The notes beneath the pieces were generated by a model. The model had not been told where the DNA came from. It saw nothing but the letters and a program-made list of their open reading frames with translations, and ran no database searches. A stretch of 40,668 nt of DNA, from contig JADZDX010000076.1 of assembly GCA_020850835.1 (NCBI GenBank), positions 1 to 40,668 on the forward strand, written 5' to 3'. A program made the translations under genes and the position numbers. Position 1 is the first letter of the stretch, and each line of letters begins with the position of its first letter. Below, one piece after another: positions 27,162 to 34,359 of this stretch. The DNA comes from Fimbriimonadaceae bacterium (GTDB taxonomy: Bacteria > Armatimonadota > Fimbriimonadia > Fimbriimonadales > Fimbriimonadaceae).

Positions 27162-27643
27162 GCTATTTCGTGGTGGATCCAAAGTCGGGGCAGAAGTACG
27201 GGCCGGCAGAGCTCTCGGTCTTAAATAGCTGGGCTGCTCAGGGCCGAATCCACCAAGACACGATTATTGAGGACACGATAACAGGCTCCCACCAACGAGC
27301 ATGCGAGTTGTATGGTCTCAATTTACCGCCCGTCCCACCTCCCAATCCCCAGTTTTCGCAGTTTAGGGAGCCGCCTTCGCCCTATCCTCGTCAAAGTGGA
27401 GCCCCTGGTCAATCACCGGGGCAGGCAGACGTAACCAACGCCTGGATTTACTTCGCACTTGGGTTCGCTGTCTGTAGCATTATCTTCTTGCCACTATCGA
27501 TCATCTCCGCTAACAAGGCGATTGCACAAGGAAACACGTCGGCTAACGTTGCCAAGATATTGTCAATCGTGTTACTCATCCTGAACTTACTGGCGGTAGT
27601 TGCCTTCGTTGGGTTTATCGCGCTAGCCGCGAGTAACCCTTAG
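27158..27643 (+). CDS. GYF_2/DUF4190-type membrane protein B
   Basis: A 161-residue paralogue of the preceding gene with the same order: GYF_2-like domain (SYFVVDPKSGQKYGPAELSVLN), proline-rich linker and two membrane helices (about 108-128 and 138-158). The first 20 residues match closely, the rest has diverged, so the pair arose by tandem duplication some time ago. ATGA overlap with copy A implies coupled translation and possibly a hetero-oligomer. The stop shares TTAG with the opposite gene. Confidence 0.78.
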   Translation: MSYFVVDPKSGQKYGPAELSVLNSWAAQGRIHQDTIIEDTITGSHQRACELYGLNLPPVPPPNPQFSQFREPPSPYPRQSGAPGQSPGQADVTNAWIYFALGFAVCSIIFLPLSIISANKAIAQGNTSANVAKILSIVLLILNLLAVVAFVGFIALAASNP

Positions 27644-28053
27644 GTTTGGTGAATAACCTCGGTCGCGCCCATGAGGAACGCCTCTACTTCGCAGTAAGGA
27701 TCATCTCTAAGCATCACCGCACAAAGTGATGTGTGCCGCTCTGAGACCAAGTGCCGGGCACGATTAATCACGTGGAGGCTGTCGGAGTAGACCACTTCCG
27801 CGGGTACGAGGGCCGAAAACAAGAGCAGGTCCTCAGCCTCTTCGGCCTCTATCACCTGATAGCCCTGAGTTCGCAACTGCAGCGCCAAGGTCGTTCTTAG
27901 GACCTGATTGCGGACACATAAGAACGCAACATGGTCATCAGAAAATCGCTGTCCGTTGACAGTGGGTGGGTGGATTGGCGGTCGCTCCCGCATCCCCTCA
28001 AGGAGGGGCAAGGGGACAGTTCCAATATTCAAGCTAGAGACCTGAGTCAACAT
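27640..28053 (-). CDS. Degenerate receiver-like protein
   Basis: A 137-residue protein whose last 95 residues look like a response-regulator receiver fold: a beta/alpha start (AFLCVRNQVLRTTLALQLRTQGYQVIEA), a strand EVVYSDSLHV where a phospho-acceptor Asp would sit, and an end GATEVIHQT that mirrors the GAxxYIxKP close of receivers. The acidic cluster at the first strand is missing and the final Lys-Pro is replaced, so it may not be phosphorylated. There is no output domain and no kinase nearby. The 42-residue N-terminus is unassigned. Its stop overlaps the GYF gene by four bases (TTAG). Confidence 0.6.
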   Translation of the reverse strand: MLTQVSSLNIGTVPLPLLEGMRERPPIHPPTVNGQRFSDDHVAFLCVRNQVLRTTLALQLRTQGYQVIEAEEAEDLLLFSALVPAEVVYSDSLHVINRARHLVSERHTSLCAVMLRDDPYCEVEAFLMGATEVIHQT

Positions 28054-28118
28054 GGCGAAATGCCAAAGGGGGGAATGCCATTACTATACAGCATTTTCGG
28101 CAAAAACTGGAGGTTTTT

Positions 28119-28604
28119 TCAGGATTTCTCATCGGCCCAGCCATGGATCTGGTGCGGCGGAACCACCATTACATTCGGCTTGATGACTCGAACAAATTCA
28201 TCAAAGCTCGCCTCCTTGATTTCCCCGTTGTCTCGAAGTTCGTCATACATTCTCTTCAGCGCCTCCGCCGTGGAAATCTCGTGAATATCGGCATCAAGCC
28301 ACAATCCGGGAGTGGTTTCCTCGCTACGATACGCAATGGCAACCACGTAGGGAGTCTCTTCGACGCCATCTTCCCCTTCAATCGTGCTCCAGGTGCCCGC
28401 CCTGGGCTTGAGACCCGACTTCTCCAATGTATCCAAAGCTTTCGCAAGCGAAGTGCGAAACTTGGCCTCAATGAGTAAGCCCGTTGCTGGGTCGCCAGCC
28501 GTCGCGAGCGTGTGCCTCCCACTTGCGATCACGTAAACATCTTTCACCCTGAGCCGGCTTTCAACTTCAGCGGCAAAGCTCTCCGGAGATACACGCAATA
28601 CCAT
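28119..28604 (-). CDS. Hypothetical protein
   Basis: A 161-residue protein I do not recognise. It looks like a mixed alpha/beta soluble domain with short strand-like stretches (DVYVIASG, YVVAIAY, VMVVPPHQIHGW) and no membrane segment or known motif. I take the ATG at 28604 because TATTCT lies eight bases before it; a GTG at 28625 is possible. It is divergent from acs, and the two promoters overlap. The gene is followed by an A/T-rich hairpin-like stretch. Confidence 0.6.
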   Translation of the reverse strand: MVLRVSPESFAAEVESRLRVKDVYVIASGRHTLATAGDPATGLLIEAKFRTSLAKALDTLEKSGLKPRAGTWSTIEGEDGVEETPYVVAIAYRSEETTPGLWLDADIHEISTAEALKRMYDELRDNGEIKEASFDEFVRVIKPNVMVVPPHQIHGWADEKS

Positions 28605-28611
28605 CAGGAGA

Positions 28612-28618
28612 TAGAATA
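28612..28618. promoter_or_regulatory. Overlapping divergent -10 elements
   Basis: TAGAATA reads as TAGAAT on the plus strand (28612-28617), 24 bases before the acs start, and as TATTCT on the minus strand (28613-28618), eight bases before the ATG at 28604. Both -10 elements share almost the same bases, so only one polymerase could melt this site at a time. Confidence 0.4.
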
Positions 28619-28640
28619 CTCCCACTAAGCGAGGACTACG

Positions 28641-30644
28641 TTGTCAACTGAAAGTCAGACCATCAATACGCTACTCGAAGAGTCACGCACTTACGAACCA
28701 ACCGCCGAGTTTCGAAGTCAGGCGAACTTAAAGGATCCATCGATCTATGCCAATGCAGCCGATGACCCAGTCGCATTTTGGGAGGAGCAAGCCAAGCAAC
28801 TCAGCTGGACTCAGCCTTGGACGCAGGCTCTAGACGATTCCGACGCCCCGTTCTACCGATGGTTTGTGGGCGGAAAGCTGAACGCATGCTACAACTGCGT
28901 TGATCGACATGTCGAGGCGGGTCTTGGTGAAAAGCCCGCCATCATCTGCGAAACCGAGCCAGGCGACCATCGAGTCTATACGTATTCCGAGACCTTGGCC
29001 GAGGTCTCCAAGATTGCCAATGCCCTGAAGGCATTGGGGGTTAAGAAAGGAGACCGCGTTTGTATTTACATGCCAATGACCGCGGAGCTGTGCTTCACCA
29101 TGCTGGCCTGTGCCCGCATTGGAGCGGCCCACAATGTGGTCTTTGGCGGCTTCAGCCCGGACTCCATCGCTGAGAGGGTCAATGATGCTGAGGTGAAGGT
29201 CATTGTTACCGCCGATGGCGGCTGGCGCCGTGGCAAAGTGATTGAGCTCAAACGGATGGTGGATGAAGCGATCGAACTGGGCTGCCCAACCATTGAGAAA
29301 GTCCTAGTCTACGAACGGCTCGGCGACGCAACACAATACAACAAGGGCACCTGGCATGAGGGTCGAGATGTCTCCTGGTCCGACCTTGTTGAGAATCAGC
29401 CTGACGCCTGCCCGTGCGAGGAAATGGAAAGCGAGGATTTGCTTTTCATCCTATATACCAGTGGGTCGACCGGGAAACCAAAGGGCATTATGCACACGAC
29501 CGGCGGGTACCTAACCGGCGTCAATGCTACAAGCCGCTGGGTTTTCGACCTCAAACCCAATGATATCTACTGGTGTACGGCTGACTGCGGCTGGGTTACA
29601 GGGCACAGTTACATTGTGTACGGGCCGATGTCAAATGCGGCAACCGTTCTCGTGTACGAAGGATCACCCGACTTCCCCGATAAGGATCGCTTCTGGAGAG
29701 TGATTGAGAAGCATCGGGCCACGATCCTTTACACGGCACCGACAGCGATTCGAACTTTCATGAAGTGGGGCACGCAATACGTAGAGCGGTGCGACCTCTC
29801 GTCGCTACGTCTGCTGGGCTCGGTCGGCGAGCCCATAAACCCGGAAGCATGGGTTTGGTACCACAAATACGTCGGGCGGAAGAATTGCCCCATCGTTGAT
29901 ACATGGTGGCAAACGGAAACCGGAGGCATCATGATTTCTCCGCTCCCAGGGCTCACGACCACCAAGCCAGGATCAGCGACCCGTCCATTACCCGGCATTA
30001 GCGCCGCAATATTAAGCGAAGAAGGGCATCCTCTAACAACAATTAGCGGGGGTATCGATAAACCAGAGGAGCCGATCGGTGGGATTCTCGCCCTGACAAA
30101 ACCCTGGCCCTCAATGTTGCGCGGTATTTGGGGGGATCCGGAGCGCTACGTGAATACGTATTGGTCGCGATTTGATGGCATGTACTTTCCTGGCGATGGC
30201 GTTAAGCTTGACGAAGATGGATTCCTATTTCTCCTTGGTCGGGTAGACGACATTATGCTGGTGGCCGGACACAATATCTCCACCATGGAGGTGGAGTCTG
30301 CCCTCGTGGATCACCCAGCAGTCGCCGAGGCAGCGGTTATTGGCAAGACTCACGAAATCAAGGGACAGGGCATCTGCGCCTTCGTCACCATCAAGAGCGA
30401 CGTTCAGGTAACCGAATCAACCATTGATGAGCTAAAGGCCCATGTCGGGATAAAGATTGGCCCGATTGCGAGGCCTGACGACATCATCCTTACGGCTGAG
30501 CTACCTAAAACGCGGTCGGGCAAGATCATGCGCAGGCTCCTTCGCGATATTGCGGAGGGCCGAGAACTTGGCGACACGACGACTTTGGGCGATCCCAGTG
30601 TTGTTGCGGCCTTGCGGGATAAGTACGAGGCCGACGGCGCGTAA
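28641..30644 (+). CDS. acs: Acetyl-CoA synthetase
   Basis: Activates acetate with ATP to acetyl-AMP and then acetyl-CoA. The 667 residues show the adenylation signature YTSGSTGKPKG at 272-282, WWQTETGG, and RSGKIMRRLLRDIA with Lys628, the lysine that acetylation controls in studied enzymes. The start is TTG 28641, supported by GAGGA five bases upstream and by no competing ATG in the first 60 residues. It lies divergent from a hypothetical gene and converges on the TPR gene with a hairpin between them. Confidence 0.96.
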   Translation: MSTESQTINTLLEESRTYEPTAEFRSQANLKDPSIYANAADDPVAFWEEQAKQLSWTQPWTQALDDSDAPFYRWFVGGKLNACYNCVDRHVEAGLGEKPAIICETEPGDHRVYTYSETLAEVSKIANALKALGVKKGDRVCIYMPMTAELCFTMLACARIGAAHNVVFGGFSPDSIAERVNDAEVKVIVTADGGWRRGKVIELKRMVDEAIELGCPTIEKVLVYERLGDATQYNKGTWHEGRDVSWSDLVENQPDACPCEEMESEDLLFILYTSGSTGKPKGIMHTTGGYLTGVNATSRWVFDLKPNDIYWCTADCGWVTGHSYIVYGPMSNAATVLVYEGSPDFPDKDRFWRVIEKHRATILYTAPTAIRTFMKWGTQYVERCDLSSLRLLGSVGEPINPEAWVWYHKYVGRKNCPIVDTWWQTETGGIMISPLPGLTTTKPGSATRPLPGISAAILSEEGHPLTTISGGIDKPEEPIGGILALTKPWPSMLRGIWGDPERYVNTYWSRFDGMYFPGDGVKLDEDGFLFLLGRVDDIMLVAGHNISTMEVESALVDHPAVAEAAVIGKTHEIKGQGICAFVTIKSDVQVTESTIDELKAHVGIKIGPIARPDDIILTAELPKTRSGKIMRRLLRDIAEGRELGDTTTLGDPSVVAALRDKYEADGA

Positions 30645-30654
30645 GGCCGAACCG

Positions 30655-30675
30655 AGCCCCAGACTTACTGGGGCT
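30655..30675. terminator. Hairpin between convergent acs and TPR genes
   Basis: A perfect eight-base stem AGCCCCAG/CTGGGGCT with five-base loop ACTTA lies ten bases after the acs stop and includes the last codons of the TPR gene. No U-run follows on either strand, so it may act as a bidirectional weak stop or 3' stabiliser rather than a classic terminator. Confidence 0.5.
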
Positions 30676-32449
30676 GGATTACCAAGACGGGCTTTCCGTA
30701 GCTCGCAAAATAGCGCCACGCCTCATAGAGGTTCGGAATCCCTTTGCCTTCCAAATTTACCGGGTCGCACTGACCAGCCAACTTGATGGTGGCTTCACTT
30801 GCGGCTTGGTACTTGTCAGCTTCCAACGCTAGCTTTCTTGCATCGTCGGCCGCTTTGCGGGCCTCATCCATCTGACCATTTGCCCGGAAACCGGCAGCCT
30901 GACCATCAGCGACCGAGCTTGCTTGGCGCAACCGAAGAGCCTCGGCGCCTTGCACCATGCTCAGAACATACTGGGCGGCACCGTATTCCGGACCAGCCGC
31001 GGCGGCCGACTGGGCATACTTCATGGCGTCCGCTTGCTTATTGTCAATCAGCGCGCTGATCGCCAGCCCGGTCAGAGCTTCAAAAGATTCTGGCTTTGCC
31101 GCAACCGCCGCGTCAAACATCACGCGGGCCAAAGACCGATAGTAGGCAACATCATCCTTGCCGCTCTCGGGGTTTGTTGAATATCCAATGAGTTGATTTC
31201 CGCGCATGATGTAGGCGTCGTAGCTCGAGGGCTCGTTCAACACCGCTTGCTCGAATGAGTTCTTGGACCCTTCGTAATCGTTCGCTGAATTGAAAAGAAT
31301 GGATCTGTAGATCATGACCACAAATCGTTGGTCCTCATCCTTGACCAAGTCGTTCACAAAACCGCTAAACGCCTGGGCGCGGCCTCTTGCCAAGGCAAGA
31401 AACGCTTGCGCCGAGCGGACTGTTACATCACTAGAGTCATTTTTGATCGCTTCAGTTTCGGCGGCGATAGAGCCGTCAGCATCTCCGGTTCGCTGGCGCG
31501 TGATGGCAACCAAGGCCCAACCAGCTGCATCGGGTAACCCGCGCTTACTGTAAATGCTGGCATTCTCGGCGGCCTGACGGAACTTGCCACCACGCAATTG
31601 AGCATAAATCAGGCGGTTCGCAACTGCGCTGTTCCGGGGGCTTGAGCGGAAGAGCGGGTCAAGCTCTCGGTAGACCAAGCTGTACCGACCGGATCGAATC
31701 GCAAGGTCAGCAAAACGCAGGCGATTCTCGTCGTTCACCGGGCCAAAGTTGTCCAAACGGCTCTCGTAAATCGCCGCCCTGCTCGCAGCGGCCTGTCGCA
31801 GTGCCTTATCGATGATATTGACCGTATCCTCTCGGGATGATCCAGTCGCATTGAAGGCCGTTCGCAGCGAAATAGCCGCCTTGAGGTCAAGTGCATCTGC
31901 ATTCTTAGGATCTTCAGCAAGGATATCTTGCACAAACTTCTGGGCCGCGTCGTAAACCCCACGACCAAAATTGGCGCGCGCCAAAAGAACACGGCCTCCG
32001 ATGTGCTTTGGAGATGCCTTCAGGGCTACACGACCCTTCTCGATGGCGGGTAACCACTTGCCTTCGGCCAGCAAGGCAAGCCCTTGATCGACAAAGAAGT
32101 CAGCTCCTTTTCCTAGTTCATTATCCACGACCAAGTTAAGGTTAAGGACCTTCTGAGCTCCTTCACTATCGTAGGCCAATACTTTGACTTTAATCGGTCC
32201 TTCTTTCTCAGCAATGGTGTCAATATCGAACTCATACGGCGTGCTCTCGTCGGTAGAACGCAGATCGTCGTTGACGTAGAACTCAACCTCAGAGACCGTA
32301 TGGGAAGATTGAACAGTGACGCGAAAGCCTTGGAGGCCGCTGATCTTCTGCCCATCCTTCACACTGCAAGTGATAGAAATTTGGGCTTGGGCAACCGCCG
32401 CAATCACAGCAGCGGACAGAGCCAGGATGAATCGGTTAACAATGCGCAT
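30665..32449 (-). CDS. Secreted Ig-like/TPR repeat protein
   Basis: From ATG 32449 this is 594 residues with a clear signal peptide (about 1-22, ending AVAQA). An N-terminal Ig-like domain (about 25-108) has VEFYVNDDLRSTDESTPYEF, close to the Big_7 pattern of secreted and surface proteins. Most of the remainder is helical tetratricopeptide-like repeats with repeated ...AALKA.P.. and AVLNEPSSYDAYI blocks. A likely periplasmic or surface protein interaction scaffold; partner unknown. The upstream start at 32485 would disrupt the signal peptide and is rejected. CATAAT sits 13 bases before the ATG. Confidence 0.8.
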   Translation of the reverse strand: MRIVNRFILALSAAVIAAVAQAQISITCSVKDGQKISGLQGFRVTVQSSHTVSEVEFYVNDDLRSTDESTPYEFDIDTIAEKEGPIKVKVLAYDSEGAQKVLNLNLVVDNELGKGADFFVDQGLALLAEGKWLPAIEKGRVALKASPKHIGGRVLLARANFGRGVYDAAQKFVQDILAEDPKNADALDLKAAISLRTAFNATGSSREDTVNIIDKALRQAAASRAAIYESRLDNFGPVNDENRLRFADLAIRSGRYSLVYRELDPLFRSSPRNSAVANRLIYAQLRGGKFRQAAENASIYSKRGLPDAAGWALVAITRQRTGDADGSIAAETEAIKNDSSDVTVRSAQAFLALARGRAQAFSGFVNDLVKDEDQRFVVMIYRSILFNSANDYEGSKNSFEQAVLNEPSSYDAYIMRGNQLIGYSTNPESGKDDVAYYRSLARVMFDAAVAAKPESFEALTGLAISALIDNKQADAMKYAQSAAAAGPEYGAAQYVLSMVQGAEALRLRQASSVADGQAAGFRANGQMDEARKAADDARKLALEADKYQAASEATIKLAGQCDPVNLEGKGIPNLYEAWRYFASYGKPVLVIQPQ

Positions 32450-32487
32450 GGGCGATTTCCGTATTATGACGGCTCGCGCCATCATTT

Positions 32488-32826
32488 CTATACGGCGGTT
32501 TCGCCATGCTCTTTGGTTCGGATGCGAATGGCGTCTTGGACGGGTTCCACGAATATTTTTCCGTCGCCTGGCTCGCCCGTTTGGGAATGAGCAATAATGG
32601 CCGCAATAACCTGGTCTTGCAAGTCGTCAGTCACGACTACACAAATCATGGCCTTGGGCGGCAAATGACTCAAGGTCTGTTGCCCCCCAAAGGCCACACC
32701 GCTCTCTGGGCTATTGCCACACCCTCGGACTTCGCTCACGGTCATACCAGTAACGCCGAGATCTGCGACCGCGGTCTTCACGTCCTCTGTCCGATGCGGG
32801 CGTATGTACGCAGTAATTCGACGCAT
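32488..32826 (-). CDS. PII family protein with altered T-loop
   Basis: A 112-residue PII signalling protein, exactly the length of E. coli GlnB, from ATG 32826. The second PII signature (TGEPGDGKIFVEPV) is conserved, as are Gly35/Gly37, Lys58 and Lys90. The T-loop is not: aligned without gaps to GlnB, Tyr51 (the uridylylation site) is Thr, Tyr46 is Phe, Gln39 (a 2-oxoglutarate contact) is Ser and Arg47 is Gly. Cyanobacterial Ser49 is Gln. So ATP/ADP binding may be kept while uridylylation and normal 2-oxoglutarate sensing are lost. No amtB or glnA is adjacent. Divergent from a ferredoxin gene. Confidence 0.88.
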   Translation of the reverse strand: MRRITAYIRPHRTEDVKTAVADLGVTGMTVSEVRGCGNSPESGVAFGGQQTLSHLPPKAMICVVVTDDLQDQVIAAIIAHSQTGEPGDGKIFVEPVQDAIRIRTKEHGETAV

Positions 32827-32834
32827 GTTCACCT

Positions 32835-32840
32835 AGTATG
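32835..32840 (-). promoter_or_regulatory. Candidate -10 of PII gene
   Basis: Minus-strand CATACT, eight bases before the ATG at 32826. Those eight bases contain AGGTG, so a ribosome site and a -10 nearly touch. It faces the ferredoxin -10 only five bases away. Confidence 0.35.
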
Positions 32841-32845
32841 AGCGG

Positions 32846-32851
32846 TAAACT
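32846..32851 (+). promoter_or_regulatory. Candidate -10 for leaderless ferredoxin gene
   Basis: TAAACT followed by eight bases and the ATG at 32860, with no Shine-Dalgarno site. Confidence 0.45.
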
Positions 32852-32859
32852 CTTACCCA

Positions 32860-33105
32860 ATGCCCTACGTCATCACGGAAGCCTGCATCGGAGTGAAGGA
32901 CAAGTCATGTATGAACGTTTGTCCGGTGGATTGTATTTACGAAGGCGAGGACATGGTCTATATCCACCCGGATGAGTGTATTGATTGCGGCCTGTGTGAG
33001 CCCGAGTGCCCCGTGACGGCGATCTTTGTTGATACCGATGTACCCCCGAATCTAACGAGCTACATCGAAAAGAACAAGGAAATGGCGGAGAAGCTCAGAG
33101 GCTAA
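32860..33105 (+). CDS. fdxA: Seven-iron [3Fe-4S][4Fe-4S] ferredoxin
   Basis: An 81-residue low-potential electron carrier. Cysteines at 9, 17, 21, 40, 43, 46 and 50 match Azotobacter-type seven-iron ferredoxin: Cys9, 17 and 50 for the 3Fe-4S cluster and Cys21, 40, 43 and 46 for the 4Fe-4S cluster; Cys25 is the extra free cysteine also present in that family. The partner is not clear from context. The last four bases overlap the PilZ gene on the other strand (CTAA/TTAG). Confidence 0.93.
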   Translation: MPYVITEACIGVKDKSCMNVCPVDCIYEGEDMVYIHPDECIDCGLCEPECPVTAIFVDTDVPPNLTSYIEKNKEMAEKLRG

Positions 33106-33683
33106 GCCGCTTCAGCAACCTCGTCAAAGAGTCCAAGCCACCTTGCGTCTGGAGCTTCGAGTTGGACCCCCATCCGATGGGCTCCGATCGGGTCGCTATC
33201 TTCAACGCAGTAACGGATCGTTCCCCGGAGCTGATAGACCTCGCTTTCGTGGTGGACTTCCATGTCCACCGTTGAGCCAACAAGAACGTCCCCCTGCAGA
33301 ACCATACATAGCCCTTCCCGGGAGATATTGCTGACCCGGCCAACTAATTCCTTGCCATCCCAGTGACAGTGAACCGAAACACCATCCACCATCACCCGTG
33401 CGGGTTCCGAAGAGGGCATGAGCTTGATGTCTCGGCCGACCTCAAACTCAGCGCCACTCTTGCCTGAACCCATTAATTTGGCGTTCAACACCAAGCGAAC
33501 GGACGGCCCGTGGACCTCAACGATGTACTCCTCACCCATCTCTCCCACCTTTGGCTCAAGGATCGCGACCTTCAGCCGGCGAGCGGTCATCTGGACCATC
33601 CAGCCATTTAGTATCTCGCCATCGGTCTGGCGCACAAGGCGGACTCTCGCACTGGCTAGTCGGCGAAAGGATTCGCTATTCAT
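33102..33683 (-). CDS. PilZ domain protein
   Basis: A 193-residue protein with a C-terminal PilZ domain (about 95-185), a c-di-GMP-binding beta-barrel. The conserved loop is NISREG (a variant of the D/NxSxxG motif), followed by a typical strand GLCMVL and a closing IGVQLE-like strand (MGVQLEAP). The N-terminal RxxxR element is not clear (ARVMVDG), so c-di-GMP binding is uncertain. The N-terminal half resembles a YcgR/PilZ-N-type barrel. AAGG lies about five bases before the ATG. Stop shared with fdxA. Confidence 0.75.
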   Translation of the reverse strand: MNSESFRRLASARVRLVRQTDGEILNGWMVQMTARRLKVAILEPKVGEMGEEYIVEVHGPSVRLVLNAKLMGSGKSGAEFEVGRDIKLMPSSEPARVMVDGVSVHCHWDGKELVGRVSNISREGLCMVLQGDVLVGSTVDMEVHHESEVYQLRGTIRYCVEDSDPIGAHRMGVQLEAPDARWLGLFDEVAEAA

Positions 33684-33787
33684 AGGACCTTTGTTCCATG
33701 TTTGATCGATTTCCTTGACTACTCAAGATTTCGCAAACTCGGAGCCCTTTGTTGAGCCTTGCGGTAACCTAAATCAAGTGCCTGAAA

Positions 33788-34333
33788 ATGAACCCGTTTA
33801 ACGACTTATCCCCTGAACAGCGCACGATCTATGATGTTCAAGAGCAGTTCATCATGGAATGGGGTCGGATGAGCTCAAGCTGGGGCATCAATCGTACCAT
33901 GGCCCAAATCCACGCCCTGCTCTTTATCACGGGCAAACCGTATAGCATGGATGAGATCATTGAGCGCCTCCACATCAGTCGAGGAAATGCCAGCATGAAC
34001 TTGCGCGACCTCATGGAATGGGGCATTATCCGCCGCTTCAGGAGACCGGGCGATCGGAAGGATATCTATCTGACAGAGTCCGAACCTTGGCAGATGGTAG
34101 CCAGGGTGGTCCGTGAGCGGAAGCGTCGCGAGCTTGACCCGACCAGCAAGGTGATTTCGGAATGTCTAGACAACGTTCCCAAAAGCGAAGAGCTGGAGGA
34201 CGCGAAGCTAGTGCGCGAGCGGCTTCAAGGACTTCTGGACATCTTTGGCATGGTAGATGCAGTGTATGAACAGGTGTTCAAGAACGACGAGACATTTCAC
34301 CAGACCTTAAAGCTCTTCGGTAGAAATGGCTGA
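33788..34333 (+). CDS. GbsR/MarR-type transcriptional regulator
   Basis: A 181-residue winged-helix regulator. The helix-turn-helix core (YSMDEIIERLHISRGNASMNLRDLMEWGIIRR) and the preceding ARIHALLF-like helix with GINRTMAQIHALLFITGKP match the GbsR branch of MarR-like proteins, and FRRPGDRKDIYL is the wing. The C-terminal helices probably dimerise and bind a ligand. It starts a run with lon and the hydrolase, 8-26 bases apart, so it may control this operon. TAACCT lies about 17 bases before the ATG. Confidence 0.88.
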   Translation: MNPFNDLSPEQRTIYDVQEQFIMEWGRMSSSWGINRTMAQIHALLFITGKPYSMDEIIERLHISRGNASMNLRDLMEWGIIRRFRRPGDRKDIYLTESEPWQMVARVVRERKRRELDPTSKVISECLDNVPKSEELEDAKLVRERLQGLLDIFGMVDAVYEQVFKNDETFHQTLKLFGRNG

Positions 34334-34359
34334 ATTGAGCAGTGCTGTCGTATAAACAT

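Noticed and set aside
28102-28118. Possible bidirectional terminator (AAAAAC/GTTTTT hairpin)
   Set aside because: The six-base stem is entirely A/T except one pair and would be unstable; I do not call it a terminator.
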